Notes: generated by a model not told the origin, from the sequence alone. Counted from the first letter of the stretch, positions 1 through 7,611 are shown. The stretch is DNA of 20,668 bases from Actinomycetota bacterium (GCA_016210805.1 JACQTL010000352.1:1-20668); one strand, 5' to 3'. Made by a program: numbers and translations.

Positions 1-801
1 CCCCGGGAGCTGTCCGGGGGCCAGCAGCAGCGGGTGGCCCTGGCCAGGGCCCTGGTCAACGAGCCGGCCGTGCTCCTCCTCGACGAGCCCCTCGCCGCCC
101 TCGACCTCAAGCTCCGCAAGGCGATGCAGGGCGAGCTCGTCAAGCTCCAGGAGCGGGTTGGGGTCACGTTCCTCTACGTCACCCACGACCAGGAGGAGGC
201 CCTCACGCTCTCCGACCGGATCGCCGTGATGAGCGGCGGGCGGATCCTCCAGGAGGGCACCCCGGAGGAGATCTACGAGCGGCCCCGGTCCCGCTTCGTG
301 GCCGACTTCATCGGCCAGACCAACTTCTTCGAGGGCGAGGTCGAGGAGTCGACGGGGAGCGCCACGGTGGTCCGGGAGCGGGGCGGGTCGGTGCTGCGGT
401 GCGCTCCGGCGGGGTGGGCCCGGCCGGGGATGCGCGTCCTCGTGGCCATCAGGCCCGAGAAGCTCGGTCCGGCCAACGGGCAGGTCCCGGTGGGGAACCG
501 CCTGGCCGGGACGCTCACCCGCCGTACGTACCTGGGGGACCTCGTGCAGTACCACGTCCTGCTCCCCGGGGGCGCGGAGGTGGTCTGCCAGCGGCAGAAC
601 GAGTCGGTCGAGTCGGAAAGCCCGGCGGCCCGGTGGGAGGTCGGGTACCGGGTCGAGCTCGCCTGGGACCAGGCGAGCGCCCTCGTGCTCTCGGATGAGG
701 AGGGCGGCGGGGTGGCCCAGGAGGAGGACCTGCGCCTCCTGGCCGAGGACGTCGCGGGGGGCGACTCGCCCCTCCGCGAGGACGAGCCGGCCGGCGCCTG
801 A
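1..801 (+). CDS. potA: Spermidine/putrescine-type ABC transporter ATPase (5' truncated by window edge)
   Basis: This is the cytoplasmic ATPase that powers the PotBCD importer. Only the C-terminal 266 residues are in the window. The frame is open from base 1, so the Walker A part lies upstream and the first visible ATG (34) is not the start. Visible motifs are the ABC signature LSGGQQQRVALARAL at the very beginning, Walker B VLLLDEPLAALD, the H-loop YVTHDQEEAL, then the FIGQTNFFEGEV segment and a C-terminal TOBE-like region typical of PotA/CysA-type ATPases. An acidic tail of about 40 residues follows the TOBE region. The stop codon sits in a perfect hairpin (791-810), and potD begins 29 bases later behind a strong purine-rich ribosome site. 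The Pot assignment rests on the neighbouring PotD/B/C genes. The ATPase alone could belong to another family of the same type. Confidence 0.9.
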   Translation, partial: PRELSGGQQQRVALARALVNEPAVLLLDEPLAALDLKLRKAMQGELVKLQERVGVTFLYVTHDQEEALTLSDRIAVMSGGRILQEGTPEEIYERPRSRFVADFIGQTNFFEGEVEESTGSATVVRERGGSVLRCAPAGWARPGMRVLVAIRPEKLGPANGQVPVGNRLAGTLTRRTYLGDLVQYHVLLPGGAEVVCQRQNESVESESPAARWEVGYRVELAWDQASALVLSDEEGGGVAQEEDLRLLAEDVAGGDSPLREDEPAGA

Positions 802-810
802 GGGCGCCGG
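791..810 (+). terminator. Hairpin spanning the potA stop codon
   Basis: A perfect 8-bp inverted repeat, CCGGCGCC and GGCGCCGG, encloses a 4-base loop TGAG that contains the potA stop TGA. There is no T-run after it, so it is not a classical intrinsic terminator. It could attenuate read-through or stabilise the 3' end of an mRNA within the operon. The pairing is seen in the sequence; the function is inferred. Confidence 0.4.
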
Positions 811-830
811 GAGGGAAGGGAGGGGGAGGG

Positions 831-2081
831 ATGGCACGGAACGATCGGGAACGGCCTGTCCGCCGGGTGGTGACCACCCCCGACGGCCGGGAGGGCAGGG
901 CCGGCGGGGCGGACATCGACCGCCTGATGGCGCGGGTCGAGTCGGCGGGCCTCTCGCGGAGGGGCTTCTTGCGGGCGGCCGTGATCGCGCCCACGGCGGC
1001 GTTCCTGGCGGCCTGCACCCGCCGGGTGTCTACCACGACGACCACGCCGCCAAGCACGACCGCGGCGCCGACCGGGACGGGGACGCCGACCACGACGCCT
1101 CCGCCGGTCCTGGAGGACACGCTGAACATCTACAACTGGGCGGCCTACCTGAACCCGGAGTCGCGCAGGGCCTTCGCCCGGGAGTACGACGTCACCACGA
1201 CGATCGACTTCTACGCCTCGAACGAGGAGCTGATCGCGAAGCTCCAGGGCGGGGCGACCGGCTACGACATCGTGGCCCCCACCGGGTACGCCGTCCAGAT
1301 CATGATCGAGGAGGGGCTGCTGTTCCAGCTCGACAGGGCCCGGCTCCCGAACATCTCGCACGTGGACCCGAAGTTCCTCGGACTGGCCTTCGACCCGAAC
1401 AACGACTTCTCGGTGCCGAAGGACTGGGGGACCACCGGGTTCATGTACCTGGCGGACAAGATCACGGAGGAGCCCACCACGTGGGCGGAGTTCTACGAGC
1501 TGGCCCCGAAGTACACCGGCAAGTACACGGTGCTCGACTCGGCACCCGAGGTCGTGGGGTCGGCCCTCAAGATGCACGGGTTCTCGTACAACACCACCGA
1601 GCCCGGCGAGGTCGACGTCGCGACGGACGACCTGATCGGCCTCAAGCCGCACCTCGCCGCGATCACCTCGTCGGAGTACCGGCAGATGATGGAGCGGGGC
1701 GACACGTACATGGCCCTGGGCTGGAACGGGGACTACTTCTACGTCCTCCTGGAGCAGCCCTCGGCCCGGTACGTGATCCCGTCGGAGGGCACGGAGTTCT
1801 GGATCGACACGTGGGCCATCCCGGCCTCCGCGCCGCACCCGAACCTGGCCATGGAGTGGATCAACTGGATCCTCGTCCCGGAGCACCAGGGCCGGGAGAC
1901 CAGCTTCACGTACTACGCGAGCCCGGTCCCGGGTGCCGCGGAGTTCATCGACGGGGCCATCGTGAACGACCCGGCGATCTATCCGTCGGACGACGTGATC
2001 GCCAACCTCGAGGCGAACGACGGGAACCCGGTCGCCTACGACCTCCGCACGGAGGCGTGGACCAAGTTCAAGTCGGCGTAG
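831..2081 (+). CDS. potD: Polyamine-type ABC transporter substrate-binding lipoprotein (PotD family, Tat-exported)
   Basis: This is the extracytoplasmic receptor of the importer, 416 residues. The N-terminus has the twin-arginine motif SRRGFLRAA (residues 42-50) and a lipobox LAAC ending at Cys62, so it should be exported folded by Tat and anchored as a lipoprotein. A Thr/Pro-rich spacer (about 67-92) leads to the solute-binding domain, which opens with the PotD-like LNIYNWAAYLNPE. Typical later segments include GYDIVAPTGYAVQIMIEEG, WGTTGFMY and MALGWNGDYFYV. The ATG follows a long purine-rich Shine-Dalgarno stretch (811-829). The 40 residues before the twin arginine are unusually long and charged for a signal peptide, but no better-supported start is apparent. 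PotD homologues also bind other amines or opines, so the exact ligand is not fixed by the sequence. Confidence 0.9.
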   Translation: MARNDRERPVRRVVTTPDGREGRAGGADIDRLMARVESAGLSRRGFLRAAVIAPTAAFLAACTRRVSTTTTTPPSTTAAPTGTGTPTTTPPPVLEDTLNIYNWAAYLNPESRRAFAREYDVTTTIDFYASNEELIAKLQGGATGYDIVAPTGYAVQIMIEEGLLFQLDRARLPNISHVDPKFLGLAFDPNNDFSVPKDWGTTGFMYLADKITEEPTTWAEFYELAPKYTGKYTVLDSAPEVVGSALKMHGFSYNTTEPGEVDVATDDLIGLKPHLAAITSSEYRQMMERGDTYMALGWNGDYFYVLLEQPSARYVIPSEGTEFWIDTWAIPASAPHPNLAMEWINWILVPEHQGRETSFTYYASPVPGAAEFIDGAIVNDPAIYPSDDVIANLEANDGNPVAYDLRTEAWTKFKSA

Positions 2082-2111
2082 CGTGGAGGAGGCCCGGGCG
2101 CCCGCGAGCCG

Positions 2112-2987
2112 ATGACGACGGGGCGCGGCCAGACCGTGCGCGAGCCCCGCGGGCTGATCCTGCCCGCGTGGGGCTACTACCTCGTGTTCTTCGTCGCGCC
2201 CCTCGTCGTCATCCTCGCGTTCGCCTTCGCCCACCGGGAGGGGTTCTTCGACATCACGTTCGGCTTCTACACGGAGAACCTCGAGCGCCTGTGGGACCCC
2301 GTGTACCTGAAGATCTACACGAACACCCTGGTCCTGGCCCTGGAGGGCACACTGCTGTGCCTCCTGGTCGGGTTCCCTTTCGCCTACTGGCTGGGGACCA
2401 GGGTCCGGACGCACAAGACCCTGCTCCTCCTGCTCGTGATCGTGCCGTTCTGGACCAGCATCCTGATCCGGACGTACGCGTGGGCGCTGATCCTGGCCCC
2501 CTCCGGCTTCCTGTCCAGCTTCCTGCAGGACCTCCGCCTGATCGCCAACCCGCTCCACCTGCTGGGGACGGACAGGGCCGTGCTGGTGGGGATCGTCTAC
2601 GACTACCTGCCGCTCATGGTCTTCCCGCTGTACGTCTCGATCGAGCGCATGGACCGGCGGCTGGTCGAGGCGTCCAGGGACCTCGGGGTGGGCCGGTGGG
2701 GGACGTTCCGCCGCGTGACCCTCCCCCTCGTGCTCCCCGGGATCATGACCGGCTGCCTGCTGGTCTTCGTCCCGATGACCGGCGAGTACGTCGTCCCCTC
2801 GATCCTGGGGGGCGGGCTCCGGGGGCTGTTCGGGCCGGTGGCCGCCGACCAGTTCCTGGAGGCCCTGAACTACCCCTTCGGGGCGGCGATGTCGCTGGTC
2901 ATGGTGGTCTTCCTGCTCGGCGTGATCTTCCTGTACCTCCGGGTCCTCGGCCGGCAGGCCGAGCAGAACCTGGGAGCGGCCCTGTGA
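2112..2987 (+). CDS. potB: Polyamine-type ABC transporter permease PotB
   Basis: This is one of the two inner-membrane channel subunits, 291 residues. It has the expected six hydrophobic segments: near residues 17-35, 70-95, 103-125, 155-175, 208-235 and 260-282. The cytoplasmic EAA loop that docks on the ATPase reads EASRDLGVGRWGTFRRVTLP. The conserved early segment LLLVIVPFWTSILIRTYAW is typical of PotB rather than PotC. The ATG at 2112 is chosen because no other start fits the upstream GGAGGAGG (2085-2092). The spacing of 19 bases is long, so translation may be weak or helped by coupling. The stop TGA lies 7 bases before the potC start. Confidence 0.92.
   Translation: MTTGRGQTVREPRGLILPAWGYYLVFFVAPLVVILAFAFAHREGFFDITFGFYTENLERLWDPVYLKIYTNTLVLALEGTLLCLLVGFPFAYWLGTRVRTHKTLLLLLVIVPFWTSILIRTYAWALILAPSGFLSSFLQDLRLIANPLHLLGTDRAVLVGIVYDYLPLMVFPLYVSIERMDRRLVEASRDLGVGRWGTFRRVTLPLVLPGIMTGCLLVFVPMTGEYVVPSILGGGLRGLFGPVAADQFLEALNYPFGAAMSLVMVVFLLGVIFLYLRVLGRQAEQNLGAAL
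2695..2726 (+). repeat. 32-bp direct repeat, copy 1 (in potB EAA loop)
   Basis: This 32-base segment of potB, coding for RWGTFRRVTLP, recurs at 3560-3591 in potC with one mismatch (C in copy 1, G in copy 2 at position 20 of the repeat). Protein conservation of the EAA loop explains the amino-acid match. The third-position identity is the unusual part. Confidence 0.8.
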
Positions 2988-2994
2988 GCGCGTC

Positions 2995-3879
2995 GTGAGC
3001 GCCGCGCCGGCGTCGGTGGCCGGAGGCGAGGCCCGGGTGCGGTCCTGGGACCGGGCGGTGGACCGGGCGCTCCGGGGATGGGGAGGTGTCGTCTACGCCT
3101 TCCTGTACCTGCCCATCCTGGTGGTGGTGATCTACGCCTTCAACGACTCGCGCCACGTGGCGAACTGGGAGCGCTTCGGGCTCCGGTGGTGGGGGGAGGC
3201 CTGGCGGGACGAGTCGATCCGCAAGGCCCTGCTCCTGTCGCTGTGGACGGCCGCCTCGAACGCCGGGGTGGCCGTGGTGCTGGGGACGGCCGCGGCCCTG
3301 GGGCTCCGGAACGTCCGCCGGCGGACCCGGACGGCCTACGACGCCTTCATGTACATGGCCCTCATCGTGCCCGAGATCGTGATCGCGATCGGCTCGCTCC
3401 TGTTCTTCGCCACGTTCGCCCCGCAGCTGCTCGGGCCCCCGGCCATCGTCATCACCCACGCCGTGTTCAACACCTCGGTGGTCACCCTGATAGTGCGGGC
3501 TCGCCTGGCCGGCATGGACCGCTCGCTGGAGGAGGCCTCCGCCGATCTGGGGGCCGGGAGGTGGGGGACGTTCCGCCGGGTGACCCTCCCCCAGCTGTTC
3601 CCCGCCATCCTGGCCGGCGGGCTGCTGGCCTTCACGTTCTCGTTCGACGACGTCGTCCTGTCCACCTTCGTGACCGGAGCGGGGTCGTCGACGCTCCCCC
3701 TCAGGGTCTTCTCGGAGCTCCGGTTCGGGCTCACGCCGCTGGCCAACGTGGTGGCCACCTTCATGCTCACGATCACGCTCACCGCGATCGTCACCGCCCA
3801 GGTCCTGCTCCGCCGGAGCGCCGGGCGAGCCGGGGCGAGCGGTCCGGTCGCCGGCGGGGCCGTGGAGGTGACGCGATGA
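2995..3879 (+). CDS. potC: Polyamine-type ABC transporter permease PotC
   Basis: This is the second membrane subunit, 294 residues, starting with GTG just after potB. It carries PotC-like hallmarks: a first membrane segment YAFLYLPILVVVIYAFNDS, the helix YMALIVPEIVIAIGSLLFFA, the EAA loop EEASADLGAGRWGTFRRVTLP, and FSFDDVVLSTFVTGAGSSTLP near the C-terminal third. The EAA-loop DNA is almost identical to that of potB (31 of 32 bases). The stop overlaps the start of the regulator gene as ATGA (3876-3879), so translation of the two genes is probably coupled. Confidence 0.92.
   Translation: MSAAPASVAGGEARVRSWDRAVDRALRGWGGVVYAFLYLPILVVVIYAFNDSRHVANWERFGLRWWGEAWRDESIRKALLLSLWTAASNAGVAVVLGTAAALGLRNVRRRTRTAYDAFMYMALIVPEIVIAIGSLLFFATFAPQLLGPPAIVITHAVFNTSVVTLIVRARLAGMDRSLEEASADLGAGRWGTFRRVTLPQLFPAILAGGLLAFTFSFDDVVLSTFVTGAGSSTLPLRVFSELRFGLTPLANVVATFMLTITLTAIVTAQVLLRRSAGRAGASGPVAGGAVEVTR
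3560..3591 (+). repeat. 32-bp direct repeat, copy 2 (in potC EAA loop)
   Basis: This is the second copy of the repeat at 2695-2726, in the same orientation, 865 bases downstream and in the corresponding coding frame. Confidence 0.8.
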
Positions 3880-4439
3880 ACGAGGATGCCGAGGGGCTCG
3901 AGCTGGGCCGCCGGATCAGGACCCTCCGCGAGGAGAAGGGCCTGTCCCTGCGCGCGGTGTCCGACGCGGCCGGGGTGTCCGAGAGCTTCCTGTCCCAGGT
4001 CGAGAGGGGGGTGGCCAGCCCGTCGGTGGCCTCGCTCCGCCGCCTGGCCGAGGCCCTGGGGGAGTCCGTCGGATCGTTCTTCGAGGGCCCGTCCGCCGGC
4101 GGCCGGGTGGTCAGGGCGGGAGCCCGTCGCCGGCTGGTCCATCCCCAGCGGCACTGGGAGGACGTCCTCCTGACCCCCAGGGAGTCCAAGCGCCTCCAGG
4201 TGATCCTGTCCACGATCGAGCCGGGCGGGGGGTCCGGCGACGAGCCCTACACCCACGACTCCGACGAGGAATGCGTGGTGGTGCTCCGCGGCCGGATGGA
4301 GTTCTGGGTGGACGACGAGCGCTACGAGCTCTCCGAGGGCGACAGCCTGCTGTTCGAGTCCCGCCGCCCGCACCGCAACATCAATCCCGGGCCCTCGAAG
4401 GCCGAGGTCCTGTGGATCATCACCCCGCCGTCCTACTGA
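3876..4439 (+). CDS. XRE-cupin transcriptional regulator (PuuR-like)
   Basis: A 187-residue regulator with an N-terminal XRE helix-turn-helix (about residues 7-65; LGRRIRTLREEKGLSLRAV, then SESFLSQVERGVASPSV) and a C-terminal cupin (about 110-187; HDSDEECVVVLRGRMEFWV and LSEGDSLLFESRRPHRNIN). This two-domain plan is that of E. coli PuuR, which represses putrescine catabolism, and of SinR-like small-molecule sensors. Placement directly after potC with an ATGA overlap suggests it senses the transported amine or a breakdown product. Likely targets are the operon promoter, which lies upstream of the window, and perhaps the divergent region at 7570-7671; both are inference. PuuR orthology is not proven, since XRE-cupin proteins serve many pathways. 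Confidence 0.85.
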   Translation: MNEDAEGLELGRRIRTLREEKGLSLRAVSDAAGVSESFLSQVERGVASPSVASLRRLAEALGESVGSFFEGPSAGGRVVRAGARRRLVHPQRHWEDVLLTPRESKRLQVILSTIEPGGGSGDEPYTHDSDEECVVVLRGRMEFWVDDERYELSEGDSLLFESRRPHRNINPGPSKAEVLWIITPPSY

Positions 4440-4441
4440 CC

Positions 4442-5593
4442 ATGCGAACGATCGTCCTGGGCGCGTGCGGAGCGGTGGGCCGGGAGGTCACCCGGAACAT
4501 GGCCGCCAACCCCCGGTTCGGCGAGCTGGTCCTGGCCGACCTCGACCCGGCCCGGCTCCGGTCGCTGGCCGCGGGCCTGGGCCGGCCGGCCGGCGTCGCG
4601 GTGGTGGACGCCACGGAAGGGCCGGCCCTCCGGCGGGCCTTCCGGGGAGCCACCCTGGTGATGAACTGCACCACGTACCGGCTCGGCCTCCCGGTCCTCC
4701 GGGCGGCGATCCGCGAGCGGGTCGACTACCTGGACCTCGGCGGCCTGTACAACACGCCGAAGCAGCTCGAGCTTGACGGGGCGGCCCGGAGGGCCGGCGT
4801 CCGGGCCGTGATCGGGTGCGGGGCGACCCCCGGGCTGTCCAACGTGCTGGTCCGCCGGGCCGCCGACTCCCTGGACCGGGTCGGCGAGGTCCACATCTCC
4901 TTCGCCAGCCACCGCGACATCGCGCCGTCGCCGGGGCTCCTCGACACGCTCCTCGACGAGTTCCGCCCGGGGGTGCCCCGGTACACGTGGCGGGGCGGGC
5001 GCCTCCACGAGGTCGCCCCCTTCGACGGCGCGCGGCGGGTCCGGTTCCCGGCCCCCCTCGGGGTCCAGGAGGTCTACTACGTCCCGCACTCCGAGACCTA
5101 CACGCTGCCCCGGTTCATCGGGAACGGCCTGCGGGAGGTGGCCGTTCGGGGGACGTGGCGGCCCTCGGACATGCGCACGCTCCGGGCGCTGTCCCGGATC
5201 GGGATGACCAGCGACCGCCCCGTCCGGGTGGACGGCGTGGCCGTCCGCCCGCTCGACCTCCTCCGGACCGTGCTGCTCGCCCACCCCCCGGAGGAGCCCG
5301 GCCGGCCGTGGGCCTTCTTCCTGGACGTCGAGGTCTCCGGGGAACGCGGGGGCCGGCCGGCGGTCGTCCGCCAGCAGGCCCTCCACCCCGCGGACTGGGG
5401 CCGGGACGCGACGGGCCGGATGACCGCGCTCCCGGCCGTGGTGGGAGCGACGCTCCTCGCGGAGGGCGCCGGGGAGCCGGGGGTCCGGCCCCCCGAGTCC
5501 GCCTTCGACCCGGCCAGGTTCGTGGCCGGGGTCAGGGCCCTCGGGATCGAGGTCCGCCGCCGGACGGCGCCCCCGGGCCCCGCTCGACGCTAG
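4442..5593 (+). CDS. Saccharopine dehydrogenase-like NAD(P)-dependent oxidoreductase
   Basis: A 383-residue Rossmann enzyme. The N-terminus IVLGACGAVGREV (residues 4-16) is a GxxGxxG dinucleotide site, followed by an acidic ribose-binding region LADLDP (31-36) that suggests NAD preference. MNCTTYRLGLPVLRAAI, VDYLDLGG and IGCGATPGLSNVL are typical of the saccharopine dehydrogenase/lysine 6-dehydrogenase family. Relatives act on amino-acid amines or make and break secondary amines (saccharopine, carboxynorspermidine, lysine 6-oxidation). A role on a polyamine-linked metabolite is therefore plausible but inferred from context. ATG 4442 starts 2 bases after the regulator stop with no clear Shine-Dalgarno, which suggests translational coupling. 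Longer forms of the frame run back into the regulator gene and are unlikely. The stop TAG overlaps the stop of the convergent gene. Confidence 0.82.
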   Translation: MRTIVLGACGAVGREVTRNMAANPRFGELVLADLDPARLRSLAAGLGRPAGVAVVDATEGPALRRAFRGATLVMNCTTYRLGLPVLRAAIRERVDYLDLGGLYNTPKQLELDGAARRAGVRAVIGCGATPGLSNVLVRRAADSLDRVGEVHISFASHRDIAPSPGLLDTLLDEFRPGVPRYTWRGGRLHEVAPFDGARRVRFPAPLGVQEVYYVPHSETYTLPRFIGNGLREVAVRGTWRPSDMRTLRALSRIGMTSDRPVRVDGVAVRPLDLLRTVLLAHPPEEPGRPWAFFLDVEVSGERGGRPAVVRQQALHPADWGRDATGRMTALPAVVGATLLAEGAGEPGVRPPESAFDPARFVAGVRALGIEVRRRTAPPGPARR

Positions 5594-5605
5594 CCCGAGG
5601 GCCCC
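5575..5605. terminator. Convergent-gene junction with imperfect hairpin
   Basis: The palindromic CTAG at 5590-5593 gives a TAG stop to both convergent genes. Around it CTCG (5583-5586) pairs with CGAG (5596-5599), and GGGCC (5575-5579) can pair with GGCCC (5600-5604) across a small bulge. There is no T-run on either side. This may act as a weak two-way terminator, but the stem is imperfect. Confidence 0.35.
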
Positions 5606-7569
5606 TCCGGCGGCTCCTCCCGCTCCCGGAGCCACCGCTCGCGCTCGATCGCGTAGAGGATGAACTCGACCCGCCCGGCCCTGGCCGTGCCCGCCGGCGA
5701 GAAGCCCAGGCGCTCCAGCACCGCTCGCATGGCCGCGTTGGTCTCGTGGGTGGGGGAGCTCACCCGGGTCGCCCCCCGTGCCTCGAAGAGCCAGTCCACG
5801 AGCAGGGCCATGGCCTCGGTGCCCAGCCCCCAGCCCCGGTCGGCGGGGTCGTACAGGGCGATCCCCACCTCGAAGGCGTCGGGCGGTAGCTCCCGGTCGG
5901 GCGGGTCGAAGGCCTGGATCTCGCCGGCCAGCAGGCCCTCCACCTCGATGGCCAGGTCGAGCCGGTGCCCGGATAGAACGCCGGACGCCTCGATCCGGGC
6001 CCGGAGCTGCTCCGCCGGGGGCATCCCCTGGGGGAGCACGGTCTCGTCGTCGGCCAGGCGCGAGCGCCACATGGCGTCGAACTCCTCGGGCCGGAGGGGC
6101 CGGAGGGTGACCCGGCGGCCCTCGATCCGGATCCGCTCCTCGGCCGTGGCCCGGCTCCTCCCCGTCCGCCTCCGGCGCTCCGGCCCCACGTGGTAGCCGA
6201 GCCGCCGGGGCATCGTGGCCACCAGCCGGATGGGCCACGACACCCTCCGCCCCCGGTCCTCGGCCCGCTCGGCGCGGATCACCGCCCGGCGGACCATCCC
6301 GGCGCCGATCGAGCGGACCGGCTCGGGCGGGAACCGCCGCACCCTGGAGGGGTTCACGATGGGGAGGGCCGTGAGGTCGTCCTCCTCCCCCAGGACCAGG
6401 GAGGCCAGGATGCGGCCGCCCAGGTGGGCGGGGGCCACGCCGTTCCCCGAGTACCCGAACCCGTGATGGACGTGGCCGCCGGCCAGGGACCCGAAGGTCG
6501 GGAGGTGGGTGGGGGAGACGTCGATGGGGCCGCCCCACGCCCGCTCCACGGGCACGTCGGCGAACGAGGGGAACATCCGTCGCAGCCCCTCCTCGGCCCG
6601 GCGGATCGAGGGCCCGTCGAAGTCGAGGGCCGGGCCGAGCTTCCGGGAGGCCCGGCCTCCTCCTCCGCCGAAGGCGATCCTCCCGTCGGGAGTCGTCCGG
6701 AAGTAGTGCACGGCGGTCCGCGAGTCGGTGATGCACTCGCCGCCCGTCCACCCGATCTCGGCGAGGCGCTCCGGGGCCGGGGCGGTGAGCACGATGTGGC
6801 TCCCCCAGGTGAGCAGCCGTCCGCGGAAGGAGGGCCACCGGGCCGCCCAGGCGTTCACGGCCAGGACGGCCTGGTCCGCCGTCGCGGTGCCCTCCGGGGT
6901 CCGGGCGGCCGGCCTGCTCCCGCCCCGGAACCCGAGCGCCGGCGAGCCCTCGTGGATCCGGACCCCCCGCTCGAGCAGGACCCGGCGGAGCCCCCGGGCC
7001 AGGCGGGCCGGCTGGACCGTGGCCCCGTCCCTCATCAGGACCCCCGGGCCGAAGGCCGCCGACCGGCACCGGGCGGCCACCTCGCCGGGAGACAGGGGGA
7101 CGTACTCGTCGGCGCACCCCAGGTCGGCGGCGAGCTTCACGGCCCCGTCCCAGGCCCCCTCGTGAAGCGGCGTGGCGGCGACCTCGAGGTATCCGCCCGG
7201 GGTGAACCAGGCGTCGACCCCCTGGGCCTCGCACCACTCCCCGATGGCCCGCACGCTTCCTCCCACGGCCCGGCACGCGGCCACCGCGCCCTCCGGGCCG
7301 AACATCTCCACCATCGAGGGGAGCTCGTCCCACCAGCCGGTCAGGAACCCGCCGTTCCGCCCGCTGGGTCCGCCGCCGCACACGTCCGCCTCGAGGAGGA
7401 CCACGTCGATCCCCGGCCTCCGCTCGGTGAGGAACCAGGCCGTCCACATCCCGGTGTACCCCCCACCCAGCACGAGGACGTCGGCGGTGACGTCCCCCCG
7501 GAGGGGCGGGCACGGGGGGCCGGGATCCACCCCCCCGGCCTCCTCGAACCACCACCCTCGGTCGGGCAT
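5590..7569 (-). CDS. Fusion protein: PuuB-like FAD-dependent amine oxidoreductase + GNAT N-acetyltransferase
   Basis: A single 659-residue frame. Residues 1 to about 461 are a DAO-family flavoprotein. They show VLVLGGGYTGMWTAWFL (FAD site, GGGYTG 35-40), Glu60, SGRNGG (69-74), WGGPIDVSPTHLPTFG and HHGFGYSGNGVAPAHLGG. These match gamma-glutamylputrescine oxidase/glycine oxidase-like enzymes, which oxidise amines with O2 or another acceptor. A short basic linker (about 462-479) leads to a RimJ/RimL-type GNAT domain (480-659) with the acetyl-CoA loop RGWGLGTEAM and the motif TNAAMRAVLERLGF. No stop separates the halves. ATG 7569 is the start: upstream frame extension only mirrors the glycosyltransferase gene. 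GGGGG just before the ATG is a weak ribosome site. Next to potABCD and a PuuR-like regulator, oxidation and acetylation of polyamines is the natural guess; substrates are unproven. Confidence 0.88.
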   Translation of the reverse strand: MPDRGWWFEEAGGVDPGPPCPPLRGDVTADVLVLGGGYTGMWTAWFLTERRPGIDVVLLEADVCGGGPSGRNGGFLTGWWDELPSMVEMFGPEGAVAACRAVGGSVRAIGEWCEAQGVDAWFTPGGYLEVAATPLHEGAWDGAVKLAADLGCADEYVPLSPGEVAARCRSAAFGPGVLMRDGATVQPARLARGLRRVLLERGVRIHEGSPALGFRGGSRPAARTPEGTATADQAVLAVNAWAARWPSFRGRLLTWGSHIVLTAPAPERLAEIGWTGGECITDSRTAVHYFRTTPDGRIAFGGGGGRASRKLGPALDFDGPSIRRAEEGLRRMFPSFADVPVERAWGGPIDVSPTHLPTFGSLAGGHVHHGFGYSGNGVAPAHLGGRILASLVLGEEDDLTALPIVNPSRVRRFPPEPVRSIGAGMVRRAVIRAERAEDRGRRVSWPIRLVATMPRRLGYHVGPERRRRTGRSRATAEERIRIEGRRVTLRPLRPEEFDAMWRSRLADDETVLPQGMPPAEQLRARIEASGVLSGHRLDLAIEVEGLLAGEIQAFDPPDRELPPDAFEVGIALYDPADRGWGLGTEAMALLVDWLFEARGATRVSSPTHETNAAMRAVLERLGFSPAGTARAGRVEFILYAIERERWLREREEPPEGPSG

Positions 7570-7576
7570 CGCCCCC

Positions 7577-7611
7577 GATGTTGACCGGACCGCCTGCCGA
7601 CCGGCAACATC
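7577..7611. promoter_or_regulatory. Near-symmetric divergent promoter/operator between oxidase-GNAT and glycosyltransferase genes
   Basis: GATGTTG (7577-7583) and CAACATC (7605-7611) form an inverted repeat, extended inward by CCGG on both sides with a one-base bulge. Read on the plus strand it offers TTGACC (7581-7586), 18 bases, CAACAT (7605-7610). Read on the minus strand it offers TTGCCG, 18 bases, CAACAT. The same element may thus serve as promoter both ways and as a binding site for a dimeric regulator. The -10 matches are poor (3 of 6 to TATAAT), so the promoter call is tentative. Confidence 0.4.

Noticed and set aside
273..2558. Long minus-strand open frame opposite potA, potD and potB
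   Set aside because: It mirrors clear transporter genes, has low-complexity Arg/Pro/Gly/Asp-rich protein and no family motif. Such shadows are expected at this G+C.
695..2998. Long plus-strand frame overlapping potA through potB
   Set aside because: It is out of frame with three well-supported genes and its translation is Arg/Gly/Pro-rich without domains.
2695..3591. The potB/potC repeat as a mobile element or attachment site
   Set aside because: It is explained by the shared EAA loop of two homologous permeases; no transposase or terminal repeats are present.
5590..6195. GNAT domain as a separate gene
   Set aside because: The oxidase frame has no stop before it, and the in-frame GTG at the HVGPE codons lacks a ribosome site. 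A fusion is the simpler reading.
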